NCBI GenBank assembly: GCA_001724265.1
Contig: MEDY01000178.1
Coordinates: forward strand, 1 to 56,445
DNA length: 56,445 bases
Reading direction: 5' to 3'
From: Rhizaria sp. SCN 62-66
Taxonomy: Eukaryota; Rhizaria, unplaced
Below are positions 36,145-49,800 of the stretch, piece by piece. Position 1 is the stretch's first letter; each line of letters begins with the position of its first letter. The notes beneath the pieces are model-generated. The model had not been told where the DNA came from. It made no database searches and was given only the letters and a program-made list of their open reading frames with translations. Made by a program: the position numbers and the translations under genes.

Positions 36145-36784
36145 CTGCAAGCCGTTGGAGGAAAATAAATTTGGATGAAAGAGAGTGTATATTGACTGTG
36201 ATGGATTTGGGCTAAATATAAATGTAGACACGTACTATTTAATGCATGAGGTAAGATGGAAATTAAATTGGCGATGAGATAGCGAAGATATAGAAGCTTG
36301 AAGTTCAACAGCCAATTCAAATAACGGCTAGCGTTCGTCACCATATAGTCACACACCGCCAACAGCAATAAGTGTGGAGAAAAGAGCGTTCATAGGCTAA
36401 AATAATAGTTTCCGATGGGCTCAGTGGACAAATCTCTGGAATGTTATGTCTTACATGCTCACGTGTATACAGCCAAAACAATACTTTGAAGATTCTTGAT
36501 TAATGCGTGATATCGCAGCCATTTTTCTTGAGGACGTTACTGCCGTTCAAGCGAACAACATGCATGACACACCTCTTCTCTCTCTCTCTCCTCCAGAGAT
36601 GATCAATCAATACAATATCATAATGTGTGCTTTAAAAAAAGGCTATCTTATATTAATAGTGTAACCAACAATTGTGGTTTCTAGGTATATCCGGAGTCCC
36701 CGAGCAATTTTCCAAATCACAAAACATGGACTTTGTTGTTACAATTACGTCACTAACTCCAAATCGAAAATAAGAATACTGTTG
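36145..36784. other. Intergenic between two minus-strand genes
   Basis: AT-rich DNA between the stop of the large kinesin and the start of the Asn/Gly-rich gene. It contains a short CT microsatellite near 36575-36595 and no recognised gene. Confidence 0.6.
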
Positions 36785-39700
36785 TCACGCCTGGTCAGCA
36801 ACACGACCACCCCGCGAGTCGGATCCCGAGCTCGTTTGGCCCGAATATCCCGCGCCAGAACCTGTCGAGCGACTCGAATTGGGGTTTGTCCCAGCAGCAG
36901 TCATCTCATTGCTACTTGTACTGTGACTTGCTGTCTGCCCACTGCTGGCGTGGTGACCGCCGCTGTGGGTACTATGACCGTGCCCATGACTCTGACTGTT
37001 GTTGCCACTACTGCCGCCAGAGCCGCTGCTGCTGCTGCTGTTGCCGCTGCTGCTGTTGCCGCTGCACACCGCCGCGACCGCTTGCATCAGCGGGCTCTTC
37101 TCGGCCTGCCTCAGCGCGTCGACCGAGGCCGCGATGACCTTCTGCAGCAGCGCCACACTCTTGCTCGCAGCCGCAACAACATTCGTGTCCGCGCTGGTGT
37201 TGGAGCCGTCGACATTAGTGCCGACATCGCCGTGGTTGCTCGTGTTGCTGGAGACGAGCGCAGTTGAGATATCGTCGACCATCTTCTTGATCTTATTCTC
37301 GATAATCCCCTTCAAAATCACCCTTTCCTTCTGCTGCAGTGTAATGAGCTTCGTGAGCCGCTTTCCTTCGCCCTCCTTGGCCGTGACCTCCTTGCCCAGC
37401 GCCACGAGCTGCAGCTCGAGCTGACGCCGAGCGTCCTTGGCCTTGCTGGCCTCGACCGCCACGCGCCGCAGCTCGTTGGCCGTGGCGTGGCGCTCGCGCT
37501 CGCTCACCTCGGCCGCCTTGGCCTGCGTCGCCAGCGCCAATTCTGCCTCCGCCTGCGCCTCGGTCGCCGCCGCCGCGCGCTCGTGCAGCGCGTGAAGCGC
37601 CGCGCGCGCTGCGGGGGTCAGGTCCGCGCTTGTCAGCCCGCCGCCGTTGCCGTTGCCGAATGCCGAGCCGTTAAGCGCGTCGAGGAGAACTGCGGAGGAG
37701 GACGACATAGACTCGGTGAAAAGATCCGCGCTGGACGAGCTCAAGATCGCGTCGTTGCCAGTGCCTGTGTTGGCGCCAGTGTTCGCGGCGCCAGTGCGCG
37801 GGCTCAGCAACAGCGAGGCAGAGCCGGACCGGCGGTGGCTGCCGCCCGGCGTCGCCGCAGTCCCCGCGGCGGCGCCGGCAGCGGCGCTGGCGTTCACGTT
37901 GACCGAGAGCCCTGTGTTGCTCGCGGTGTTGGACTGCGCGCGCGAGGGCGACGACGGGGGCAGGCGCGGCGTCAGCGCGCGGCCACTGGCGCTGCCGCTG
38001 CCGCTGCCGGCGCCGGCGTTGATGCCCAGAACACTCATCACGCCGACGCCGACGCTGCCGGAGAGCGCGTGCTCGCCCTCAGCAGCGTTCGCGTGCTGCC
38101 CGCTGTTGCTGCTGGCGTTGTTGCCGGAGGACAGCGTGGGCGTTGCGGTGCCGGACCGGTGCTTATATGTCTCGCGCTCCAGCTCCTTGACCCGCAGCGA
38201 CACCTTGTGGTACTTCTCGATCATCTTGACCATCTGCTCCTTGAAGGCGCGCTCGCGCTCGCGCAGCCGCGCCACCTCGCTGTCGGTCTTGCGCCGCGCG
38301 ATCTTGAGGTTCAGGATCGCGTTGTCGCGCTCCGCGAGCTCACGCTCCAGCGTGTTGCGCGCGGCCGTCAGCGAGGACACGGAGGTCGCGAGGCGGCGCT
38401 CGAGCTGACGCACACGGGCGGCGGACCCGGCGGCCGCTGCAGCCATCGCGATCGCGGCCTCGCTGGCGATGAAGCGGTCCACGCTGCTGCTGGTGACATT
38501 CGCGGACGATTCGTCCTTGCGAGAGCTGGAGTCCTTACGACGGCGATGAGGGCGATTACTGTTATTGCTAGCGCATTCATCCTTGTTGGAGGAGTCAGGA
38601 AGCATAACAGGCTCGGAATCGGACTCACAGTCGTCGTCGCCACCGTCACGCTCACTGCCGCCGTTATCATCATAGTCGTCATCGTCGTCATCGTCACTGG
38701 TATCGTCGCCGCCATGCCTGTCATCACCATCGTCGTCGTCGTCCTCGTCCTCCTCCTCTGCCTCGGGAATCGTCATCGACAACAGATTACGCGACACCGC
38801 CTTGGCCGCACTCTTCGCCGCCGCGCCGGCCGCAGCAGCGCCGGCTCCACTGGCGTCGCCGCCGGCGGCACCGCCACTGCCGCCCGAGCCTGCGCTCGCA
38901 CTGCCTGCGCCGGCGTTGGAGCCGCTGAGCGCGCCGGGCGACAGCAGCAGCGGGTCCGCGATCGGCAGGCCAGTGCCGGCGTCGATGATGCTGCCCAGCT
39001 CGGTCGCGAGGCTGCGCCGGCCGCGGCCCTTGGACTTTCCGCCCTTGCCCTTGGACCGACGGGCCTTGGACTCTGCGTCGTGGCCGTGGCCGACGCTGTT
39101 GCGCTCCTTGCGCCGCAGCCTGCGCTTGGCCTCGTTGAGCTGGACCGTTTCGATCACATCGCTTGCGGCCGCCTCCGCGTCGGCCAGGACGCCGGCCAGC
39201 TCGACCTTGAGCGCGGTCGCCTCGTCGCCCGCCGCCGATGCCTGGCGCGAACGGCGCAGCAGCAGCAGCAGGTAGTGGGACTGACGGCGGCGCGCGCGGT
39301 GTAAGTGCGCCAGCAGCGTGTGCGCGAGGTCGGGCGTCAGCGCTATGGGGGCAGGCGCGATCGTAGTCGCACTCGCTGCTGTGCTGGCGTTGCCGCGCGG
39401 TGAGAGCCCCACAGCGTTGTTAGTCGCGGTGCTGTGATGATCGCGAGGGGACGACTGAACGTTGCCAGACGAGGTGCTACTCGCATTTGCGCTGTTCTGC
39501 TTCGTCGCTGCGAGCGCGTCGAGAAGAATCGACTCGAGCGCGGCCGCAGCCTCGCCCTCCTCTTCTTCGGCCTCCTCGCACTCGAGCACGTCCTCGTCCA
39601 CGGCCAGCAGCGCCTCGGCGTCGGCGATCTCGTCCGCCGTCAGCGGCGGCGGGCGCGCGCTGAACGCCGCGGCGGGCGGCCTAGCCTCCGCCGACTTGGC

Positions 39701-40390
39701 CTGATGCTGCTGGTGCTGGAACTGCTGGCGCTGGTACTCGTAGTCCTCCAGCAGCTCCACGGCGCGCCGCAGCCGGTGGCGGCGCTGCTGCAGCAGCGTG
39801 CGCCGGTGCTGCAGCCGCGCGGCGCGGGAGCCGGGCGGGATGGGGGCCGAGCCGGCGGTCAGCCAGCTGACTGAGCTGTTGCTCCCGGCGCTCGCTGCGC
39901 TGTTCGTGTTGACGAGCTTGCCGGTGTTGTCTTGCGTCGTTGTGTTGCCCGCAGGAGTCGTGCCTTCGCTGGGGCTAGAGCTAGAACTAGAGCTAGAGCT
40001 GTTGTTGTCAGCGCTGTCGGCGTTGATGTCGTCGATGAGTCCCCACAAGCGCTCAGCAAACATGCTCTCACTGTCACTCACCCCATTAGAGCTAGAGCTT
40101 GATGAGTTGGAGCTCGAGCTACCCGAGCTGGCGGAGTTGTTGTTGAGAGTGCGCGTGGCGCGGATGTCGACGACGCGGTCCAGGTCCGACAGCGCGGGCA
40201 GCGGCCGCAGAGGCGGCAGCAGGGCCAGCGCCAGCGACACCGCGGTCGCTGTGTTGGCATTCCCGCTGCTGTTGTTGCTGTTGTTGGCCGCGGTGCTGGA
40301 GCTAGACTTGGAATCGCGGGGCGTGTTGGTGAGAGCGCTCTTCTCCCCTTGCTCCTTATTGTTCGCAGCGTTGCTACCAGCACTAGCACC

Positions 40391-40424
<34 letters not shown>

Positions 40425-43400
40425 GGAGCGTTAGCACCCGCGTTGCCAGAGGACTGAGGAGTCGGTGACGGCGGCGCGGGCGGCACAGACCCGTCGCTCA
40501 CAGCCTTCGCATCGGCAGAGCTGCTCGCTGCAGCATTCGCAGCCGCGCTGGTAGACCCAGAGCTCGCGCTCGCAGCGGTGCTGTTGGCGGCGGCGGCGGC
40601 GGCGGCGGCGGCCGAGGTGAGCTGCTGCGCCTGCGCGGTGAGCGCGGCGTCGATGCGCGCGCGCAGCTCCGTCTTGAAAGTCGCCTTGAGCCTCTGCACG
40701 GCCTCAACAAGCTGCGCCTTGTGTGCGCGCAGACGCCGCGCCTCGGTCACAGCCTGCTCGCGGTCGCTCTCGCTGCGGCGCGCCGTCTCGTCGGCCTCGA
40801 CCTTGCTCGCGCGCAGGAGAGAAAGCTCGTGCTGCAGCGCCGCCACGTCCGCCAGCAGCTCCTCGTTGTTCACGGTAGTGCTCGAGCTGGAGCTGGAACT
40901 GGCGCTGGCGGCGGCGCCGTCAACGGGAGTCTCGGCCGCAGCAGCACTGTTGTTCTGAGCGTGAACGCTCGCGCTGGCGTGTTTCGCGGCGGGCGTGCTC
41001 ACGGTCACCCAGGCGCGCTTGACCGCCGAGTCGGGCGACAACGGCGGCGGCGGCACCGCGGCGGCCGGCGTGGCGGCGTCGGGGCTTGCGCTGGGGTCTT
41101 GCGGGATTGTCAGCAGCGACGGCGCGCCCTTAGCCCGGACAGCCACTGGCGCAGACATAGTGCCGGGAGCAACTGTGATGCCAGTAGCTTTGCGCAGTTG
41201 CTCAGCCTCGGTGGGGTACTCGGATGGCTTCAGCTGCGCGAGCTCAACCGCGCGCACGTGCAATACAGTTTCCAGTTCTTCGTTTTTCTGTTGCGAAGTG
41301 GACAGATCTGACTGCAAGAGCGCAATGACCTTGTCTTTGTCCTTGAGGCGGGACGTCAGCTGCATCAACACATCGCGCTGCTTGCTCACGATCTCCTTGT
41401 AGCGGGCCAGCGTCGCCGCCAGGGCCTGGCAGTCATGCGTGTGGCCCTTGTTGCTGTCAGTGTTTTCACCGGCGCCGGCACTCGCGCCGGTCGCGGCAGC
41501 GCTGCTTGAGCTTGCGTCAGCGGACTTTGCACCGGCGCTCTGACTGCCGGCGGCAGAGGGACTCACCCCGTCGCCGCGGCCGGCTCCACTGGCGATCGAG
41601 CTCGACCCGCCGCCGGCGTTGTTGCCGCGGCCGCCCTGGAGCATGCGCCCCTGCATGAGCGAGATGCGGCGCTCGAGGCGCGCCTTGTCCTCCCTCTCCT
41701 GGCGCAGCTCGTTGCTCACCAGCTGCATGTCCTGCAGCACTGCGTTCTTGTCGTCCTCGGCGCGGCGACGCATATCCTCCAGCTCGAACAGCCGCCGCTT
41801 GACGTCCACCGAGGTCTCTTTCTCCTGCAGCTCCGCGCGCAAGACGCGCAGCTCGGCCACGTAACGGCGGATCAGCGCAGTCTGGTCGAAGTCCTCGTTC
41901 ACCAGCGCCTTGTTGCGAATCTTCTTCGCGCGCGAGGCGAATTTGACCGTCGACAACGACTCCGCAAACGACGAGCGGATGGGGCTGATGGTGGCCAACA
42001 TCGTCGTCTTGCAATTGCCGCCCAGAGAATCTTCGAGGATGCGCGTGAGCTTCGAGTCACGATACGGCACGTGCGACCGCTTGTGCTTGTCCGTCAGCGC
42101 CGCGATGACATTACCGAGCGCGGACAGCGACTGGTTGATCTTCTTGGACTCCTCAAGCCGGATGCCGACGGCGCCGGTGACGGACACGCGCTCAGAGCCA
42201 GCCAAGTCGACGAGGTTGAGCTTGCCGATCTTAAACACACTACCGCTACCGCTGCCGCCGCCGCTAGGGCCAGCGCCGGCGCTGCCGCCGAGGCCGGGGG
42301 TGCCAGAGCGCCTAAGCGCGCTGGCGTTGGCGTTGACGGAGCCGGTGCTAGCGTTAAAGTCGCCGCTGTCGCCGCTGTCAAAGCCGCCGGCGCCGGCGCC
42401 GGTCGTGGAATACTTCTGCTCGATGACGAGGAGGAAGACGGCGTGCGAGCGGGAAGACATTTCGTTCATCTTGGTGGAGCCCGTGGTGCGCATGACTGCG
42501 CCGCGGCGGATGAGCTTGAGCACTTCGGAGCGCGAGCGGACCATCCACTCAGACAGCCCGTCGACGTAGATGCCGCGCTTCTTGTCCTCGCGGATCTGCA
42601 GGTTGGTGCGCTCGGGGGCGAGAAGGTCCGAGATGGACTCGTTGTAGATCTGCAGGTACGAGGCGCGGACGAGGAAGTTGGTGCCCTGCGCGGACTGGTA
42701 GGAGATGTAGTCAAAGATGTCGGTCACTGCGCGGGGGATGATGCCGCCCTGTTGTTGCATTTGAACAAACAAACGCGAGAGCCAACAAAAATGATTCAGA
42801 AAAAGGAAAAGAGATTGATGTGAGATCTAGACACACTTGTGTCATTATTCAACTGCAACACAAAATATACTGAACATGTTTGAACCATATGCATCATCAT
42901 CATCAAAGTTAAACTATCTGTTATTGGCACGTACCTGGTCCTGCGTGTCGACGCCCTCCATGGTGAAGGTCTTGCCGGTGCCGGTTTGCCCGTAGGCAAA
43001 CACGGTCGCGTTGTAGCCCTGCAGTGTCGACAGCACGAGCTCGCGCGCAGTGTGCGCGTAGACGGTGTCCTGCCGACTGTCTTCGCTGTACACGTGGTCG
43101 AACGTGAACCGATGCACGGGGTAGACCTAAAGAGTGAGATCAAAAAAGAATACAAGTAAAGATATACGTGAGTATTTCATTAAAAAAATAAGATATCATA
43201 TGTAAAGTAATGTTTCTCATAAAATAAAAAGACTTGTAATAGACAGTGTTCACATAAGCAAGATATCTCAGCATTTCCAGTGAGATGTACGTCGCACGGA
43301 CCTGGTTGCTGAGGTTAGTGTAGTCCCTCTCAGCGCCCGCCGCGCCGTCGCCGCCGCCGCCCGCGCCCGCGCCGCCGTCGGCGTGCAGCGGGAAGCGTTC

Positions 43401-44825
43401 GCAGATCTCGACCTCGGTGTCCGAGAGCACGCGCACCGTGGCCCGAGTGTTGGGGCCGTGGGTCAGCTCCGACATCAGCGGGGGGCGCACGCGCACGCAG
43501 ACCTTGAAGTTGCTACCGCTGCCGCTGCCGCTGATGGCCGCGGCGGCCGCAGCGAGGGGGTTTGTGTTGAAGGGTGCGAGCGCGTTCGGGTAGTCGACAC
43601 TGATGTTGCTGTACATACTCCCGCCGCCGCCGGCAGAGGAGGCGTTGGCGCCGCTGCCGGGGACGTAAGCGGGCACGGGGGTGTTGGAGCCGCTTAGATT
43701 CACACCGTTGTAGGCCCCGCCGGCGCCATAGTAGCTGTTGTAGCTGGCGCCGTTCCCACCAACAAAACCATAGTTGTTGTTGGTATTGTTGTTGTTGTTG
43801 TTGTTGCTCCCAGGACCGCTCCGTGTGGGCGACTGCAGAGGGTTGTTGTTGTAAGGGATACTCGCATTGTTCCCGGCGTTGTAAGGGTTGTACATGTGTG
43901 ACGTCGACAGCGCGGGCGTCGGCGGAGGGTAGTAGTACTGCTGGTCGCCAACGCTGACACTTACACTCGGGGCACTTACATTCTGGGGGACAATGAGACC
44001 GCCGGGGGCAGGAGTGCCTACATTGTTGTTCCCAGTACTGCCGGAGGACGGGTAAGGGGGGTCCAGCGGGCTGTAAGTGGGCGACGGCTGCGGCATCTGC
44101 ACGTGTAAGTAGGCGCCCGCAACGTAAGTACCCTGCTGCTGAGGAGGCTGTTGAGGGGCGGACGGTGGAGAGAACGTATATGGCGTCTGCTGCTGCTGTT
44201 GCTGCCCCTGTTGTCCCTGAGCATAGTAGCCGTTGCCGTTGCCGCTGCTGTTAGAAGGGTTGGTCGAAGTGCCCGCGACAGGGGTGAAACGGCCCCACGA
44301 CACATATGAACCACCGCCGGCGCCGGCGCCGTTCAACCCGGTGCCACCACTAGGGCCGGCGCCGGCGCCTGCGCCAGAGCCTGAGCCGACGCTCGGGGTC
44401 GCGAGGTTGATGTGCGTGTTGTAGCTCCCGTTGTAGTTGTTTTGGTGGTGAAACGGCGTGGGCGATGGCTGAGGATACGCATACTGCTGTTGCTGCTGTT
44501 GCTGCGGATACTGCTGTTGCTGCTGCCTGTTGTTGTTGCTGTGCGCGTTGTGCGCGCTCGTGTTAGGGTTGTCAATCGAGGTCGAGAGGTCACTGTCCGA
44601 GACGTCGCCGACGTTGAGCAGCGGCAGCGGCAGCGGAGTCAGGTTGCCGCCATCCGCGTTGCTGGCCGCATTGATGTTGTTGCTGCTGTAGTTGCTATTG
44701 TTGTGGTTGTTTTGCATGGCCATCATTTCGTTACCACCGAGGCTGACGCCGCGGGTACTTAGACTGGTAGGACGCACTAAGGGGGACGGGGGCAGCGACC
44801 GGACACCACTGCCGTTGCCATCGAT

Positions 44826-44882
<57 letters not shown>

Positions 44883-46244
44883 AGCAGCAGGGACAGGAGC
44901 AGCAGGAGCGCTGCTGTAGGTGTGGCTGCCGCTACTGCTACTGGCTGCCTTGTTGGTCTGCGGCGTGGGCGGGCACGACATAAACGCCTGCGGCTGCTGC
45001 TGCTGCTGCTGGTGCTGCTGCTGCTGCTGTTGAGCGTAGCCGCTGTGGCCCGCACCTGCGTTCGCAGCAGGCATCGAGCGGCGGCCCGGGGTCGACGGGC
45101 GCGAGGTACTTAGACCGAGGGCACTTACATTCCCGCCCGCTTGAGCAGGAGAGGCACCGGCAGCGGAAGCAGGAGCGGGAGCGCCGAGGCTGGCGCGGCC
45201 GGTCCCCCCGGGAGTCGGCCGCCCCTGCTGCGTCTGCGCCTGCGCCTGCTGATAGTAAGGCTGCTGCTGCTGTTGCAGTTGTTGCTGTGACAACGTGTAT
45301 TGCTGCGAATGGGTGGGGCCGTCGACGCTCTGGCGCCGCGGAGGTAAGTACCCCTTAGAGTCGCCAGACTGACCCTGAGGCGCCGGGGGGCCCTGCTGGC
45401 TCCCTGCTGGCCGCACATTTGCACCGCTGCTGTTGTTGTTGTTATTGTTGTTGTTGTTGCTATTACCGCTGGTGCTGGTGCTGGCAGAAGTCGTGACCAT
45501 GAGCGCGCGCGGCGGCGGCAGCCCTCCTCCAGTCGGGTGACCGTAGGCAGCGGAGTGACCGTGGGCAGCGGAGTGACCGTGAGCAGGGCCGTGTGCGCTG
45601 CCGACGGGGGCGCGCGGCGAGGGGTCCGAGTTGGGTGGTACGTACAGCGTCTCGTCGTCGGTGAAGGATAACAAGAACGCCGCCGAGGACTGCAGTGGGT
45701 TGAACGACGGGCCGATGGCGCCGCTCGCGGGTGCAGTGGCGCCGTTGCTCGGCGCAATAGTACTGCTCGGGGGCGCGTTGGGGTTCGCGTTGTTGCTGGT
45801 GTTGTTGTTGTTGTTGTAGGGCTGAGTGCGTGGCCCGCTTGGTGAGGGGTAAGCGTGGGGCTGCAGCGCCGAGGCCGACCGGGGCCGCGGGGCCTGCGGG
45901 GAGAAAACCGCAGCGCCGCCGCCGCCGGCACCGGGACTGGCGGGCACGGGACTCCCGGACGCGGTCGGGCTCGCGCTGACAGGGTTCCCAGCGGCGTTGC
46001 CATACGCGTTGCCAGTGCCGTTTGTGTTGCTGGTGTTGTAGGGTGGCGAAGGGGCGGCGCCGGGGCTCATAACGCCGGAAGTGCTGTGATAAGGGGTAAG
46101 GCGGGCAAACGCGCGCACGGGCTGTTGCCCCTTAGGTCCCCCAGCTCCTTGAGCCGCTGACGCGGGGCCAACAACGCCCGCGGTGGCGTTGGGGCTCGAG
46201 CCTGGGGGGGCTTGGGGGGAGCCCCAGGGCTCGCGGCCGCTCAT
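36785..46244 (-). CDS. Giant kinesin with internal motor domain
   Basis: Three exons (46244-43302, 43126-42935, 42748-36785) give 3,032 residues, ending in TGA; both introns are phase 0. About 912 residues of Pro/Gln/Asn/Ser/Gly-rich disordered sequence precede the motor ([10 protein letters not shown] from 913). The motor has GQTGTGKT (1027-1034), SSRSH (1143-1147) and DLAGSE (1226-1231), and ends near 1325. A Gly/Ser-rich insertion of roughly 50 residues lies between SSRSH and DLAGSE. The rest (about 1,700 residues) alternates coiled coil, Ala/Ser runs and an acidic stretch. Motor sequence such as [19 protein letters not shown] and a following conserved neck show an active-looking N-type kinesin, but I cannot place it in a numbered family. 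Exon-exon joins reconstitute conserved motor sequence exactly. Confidence 0.92.
40393..40423. repeat. CAG-type tract encoding poly-Ala
   Basis: A (GCA)n-type run on the plus strand reads as GCT alanine codons in the minus-strand kinesin. Confidence 0.85.
44830..44890. repeat. Long CAG-type tract encoding poly-Ala
   Basis: A near-perfect CAG run of about 60 nt encodes a long alanine run in the disordered N-terminal arm of the kinesin. Confidence 0.85.
44991..45033. repeat. CTG (CAG) tract, poly-Gln
   Basis: A CTG run on the plus strand, interrupted by a GGT, encodes a Gln-rich run in the kinesin N-terminal arm. Confidence 0.85.
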
Positions 46245-46878
46245 TTACTACTGTAAAACGAGTATGCACGCGCGTAAACTACGCTTAACGGACTCGCCTT
46301 AACTTAAACGGGGTAAAAGTTATTACAATGCGCTTCTGTGAAGAAACAGAACGCGATAAAAGAAGTCTGAAGCGAGTGCTGGAAGGCGAGACAAACGAAG
46401 CAGATATAGCATTAGTATAAAGTTCGTTCGAGATAACAAATAGTGAAAAGACGTTAGATTGTGCGCTCAGTTCATGAATCGTCGGGCATTGCTATCGTGC
46501 GTAGGACAGACGTGTAATTTGATTTCCTCAAAACCTACTGTTATCTTGACGTCTTGGGGCTCGTGGCGGTTGGTAGAATGTAACTTCTTGCTTTCTTCGC
46601 AAAACTCCCGCAAAATGCAGCAGAACACGCGTGTATAAGCATAAATGGGTGAAATTAATCGGTTTATGGTTTATTCAACTGGGTTTTATTTGTATTGATA
46701 ATGTAAATATGCGTCTGACCTGATATAAGTAGAATATTCTTACAAAGCTATAATAGTACGTCGCAGTGAGAGTGCTCTGCTTTACAGTGGCATCCGACAC
46801 AGCAACAGCAGCAAGATCACCTCGTAATGGCCCGAACCCTCAACGATAGATAATCGTTATCAGTGGCGAGTGTACGGT
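46245..46878. other. Intergenic between two minus-strand genes
   Basis: AT-rich region carrying the upstream region of the giant kinesin and the 3' flank of the acidic nuclear-type gene. A GTTTTACAG acceptor-like site lies 6 nt before the kinesin ATG. No other gene was recognised. Confidence 0.6.
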
Positions 46879-49800
46879 TCAACCGCGGCGCTTGCCGGCC
46901 ACAGCGGCTTTCTTGCCAGCAGCGGCAGCCTTGGCCTTGCCACTTGACTTGGCCTCAGCCTCAGCATCGTAGTCGGCGTCGGCATCAGAATCGGAGTCGA
47001 GGCTGCCCATGCTGCGGCTGTTGTACACGCTGGCGGCGACGGCGGCGCCCTTGCCGCCCTTGGCGGCGGACGCGGTCTGACTTTTCGCCGGCGAGGCGGC
47101 CTGCTTAACGGGAGTGCGCACGATAACGGGGATGGCGGAGGCGTTGGACTTGGTGCCGCGGCGCGTCTTGAGGGGCGAGATGATCATAGCCTCGCCCTCC
47201 TCCTCGACCTGCTCCACCTCGCTCGCATCATCGTCATCGTCATCCTCGTCATCGTCGTCGTCAGTGTTGTCCTCCTCCTCAGACTCTGAGTCGCTGACGG
47301 CGGCACGCTTAGAGCCCTTGCCCTTAGCCGCAGCAACAGCAGCAGCAGCGCCCTTAGCGGGCGTGCCCTTAGCGGGCGTGCCCTTAGACTTCGCGCTGGT
47401 GGTCGTGGCTGTGAAAAGCGCAGAGAGCTCATCGTCCAGCACAGACGGCTCGTCACTGGGGCCCTCAAAGCCACTGTTGTAGCGGCCAGAACGGGTGGAG
47501 GTACCTGCGACGGACGCGGTCATGTGGGAAATGACGGCGGCAGCGCGCTGCTTGTCCTCTTCTTCGTCGTCATCAACATCATCGTCGTCATCGTCGTCGT
47601 TCTCAGCAGAGTCGTCGGAGTCGTTCATCATAGTTAAGCCGCCCTCATCATCATCATCATCAGCCTCGTCGGCGTCGTCCTCATCCTCGTCCCCGTCGTC
47701 GTCTGAGCCGGCACCGGCGGCGGCGGCAATGGCGCGCGCCATCTCACTCTCGCTGTCGCTCGCCTCCTCATCCTCGTCCTCGTCGTCAGCGTCCTCGTCC
47801 GCGTCCTCCTCGTCCTCGGACTCGGACTCGGACTGGGGGGGCTTGGCCTGAGGGGTGCGCTTGGCCTTGGCGTCCTTGCCGATGAGACCGGCCTGTGGAA
47901 AAACAACAAAAAGCAAGGTGAAATAAACATTGTTAGAAACATCGCTTTACGGATAGTTGCGAGTAAAAAAAACGATACGGTGAAAACAAGCGCCGTTATC
48001 ATAATAGAACATATCGCGGAGATATATCTAAATTTGTAAGGAATCTTGATACGTACATCAGCGCGGTCACCGACAGTGTCCTCGTAAACGTTGGCTCCAG
48101 CATCAGCGCCGTCGTCCTCAGCCTCCTGGCCATCGTCGTCGTCACTGTTGGCAGCGGCGGCGTCGTCGTCGTTTCCATCGTCGTAGGTGCCGCCGACGAC
48201 GTTATCACCGAGATCGTCGACGACAAACCACGCCGACATGGCATCCAGGTCCACCCCGTCGGTCTGCCCGTCGCCGTGACCGTCGCCAGCAACAGCGCCA
48301 GTGAGCCCACCCTCGCCGTTGATGGCGGCCGCAGACTCGGCCGAGAGCGTGAACAGGTCGTGGATCTTCTCCACGCGGTGGCCGCCACTGCCCGCGTCCG
48401 CGTCGGCGTCGGCGTCGGCGTCGTCGGTCGCGGTCGAGAGGCCCGCGAGCTTGAGCATCCTGTCCTCCTCAGAGTCGCCCTTTTGCTGCGTAGTGGCGCT
48501 GGCGTCGCGCGCGGCGCCGGTGGCGGCGGCGGCAAGGTGGGAGAGGGCTGCCGCGCGAGTCTTGACGGCCGCAGCCAGCGCGGCGGGGCCCTCGGTCTCG
48601 ATGCGGCTCACCAGGACCGCCAGGGACCTGTGATGTGGATATGATGCAATGATAGAGAGCAAAGATGACGACGTGAGCAAACAATAACAGTTAGAACAAT
48701 AAGAAAAACAACATGGATATCTGATTGAAATAATGTTAAATCAAATGTCATCAAATATCTCGAGATATATGCGATCTGTTTACTCCGTACCTGGTGCTCA
48801 CGGTCAGGGGCAGGGCGGCCAGCAGAGGGCCGACGGCCTCCGCCGCGGCCGCCGCGGTCGCAGCAGCCGTGCCGGCCTTGGTCACGGCGGCCTCGGCAGC
48901 CGCAGCGGCGGCCGTGGCCGCGGTCACTGCCGCGGCGGGCGCGGCGGCGGGCAGCAGCAGCGAGGCGAAGGTGCTGAACCGGGCGCGCGTGATCGCGGCG
49001 GCGGCGACGGACTCGGCCGTCACGGGGGCCACGGAGGCCGCAGCGGCGCTGCCGCGGCTGGCGCGAGCCGCGGCCGTCGCCGTCGCCGTCAGCGCCTTGG
49101 CGATCGCGGTCGCGGCCAGGGGGGAGACCTACAGAGGGAGCGGTAGTCGAACAAAAATAGTAAAGATTGATACAATGAGGAGATGTACAAAACAAAATAT
49201 GATATGCGTATGTAATAGGACACACAAAACGAAAGGTGGTGCTATTTCATGTGTCAGAGTGCATATACAGTCATAAATTTTCAGTTTCGTGATTCGACTG
49301 ACCTGGAGGAGCAGGGGCCGCGCCATGATGAGCGTGGCCGGCAGCGGCAGCGGCGACGCCCGCGCCGCCAGCGTCCGCAGCACGCTGCCCAGCGTTGCCA
49401 GCGCGACCTTGACGCCCACCACGCCAGAGCCAGCGCTAGACGCAGCGACAGCACTCGAGGCGGCGGCAGTATTGTGCTTGGCGGAGTTGATAGCGGGGGG
49501 CGCGAGGGATGACAGCGAGTCAAACCAGCGCAACACCCTGGCGGCGCGCAGCGCGGCCGTGGCGCTAGCGGTCACGGCGACGCCCGCGGCGGCCGCGGCC
49601 GCGGCGGAGGCGGCGGCCGCGGCGACCGAGGCCGTGGCGCGGTTCAGAGGCCCCGTGGCCAGCAGCGCGGCGAGCACCGGGGGCGCGCGCAACAGCAGCG
49701 CCAGGGACGACTGCGTCAGCGCCACCACCGCGGTCGCGCCGTCGTCGCTGCTGCTGCTCGCCAGCCGCGTCGTGTTGCCGTTGGAGCCAGAAGTGACCGT

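Noticed and set aside
37487-39304. Plus-strand 605-codon frame inside the large kinesin
   Set aside because: Arg/Ala/Gly-rich shadow of the kinesin coiled-coil exon on the opposite strand.
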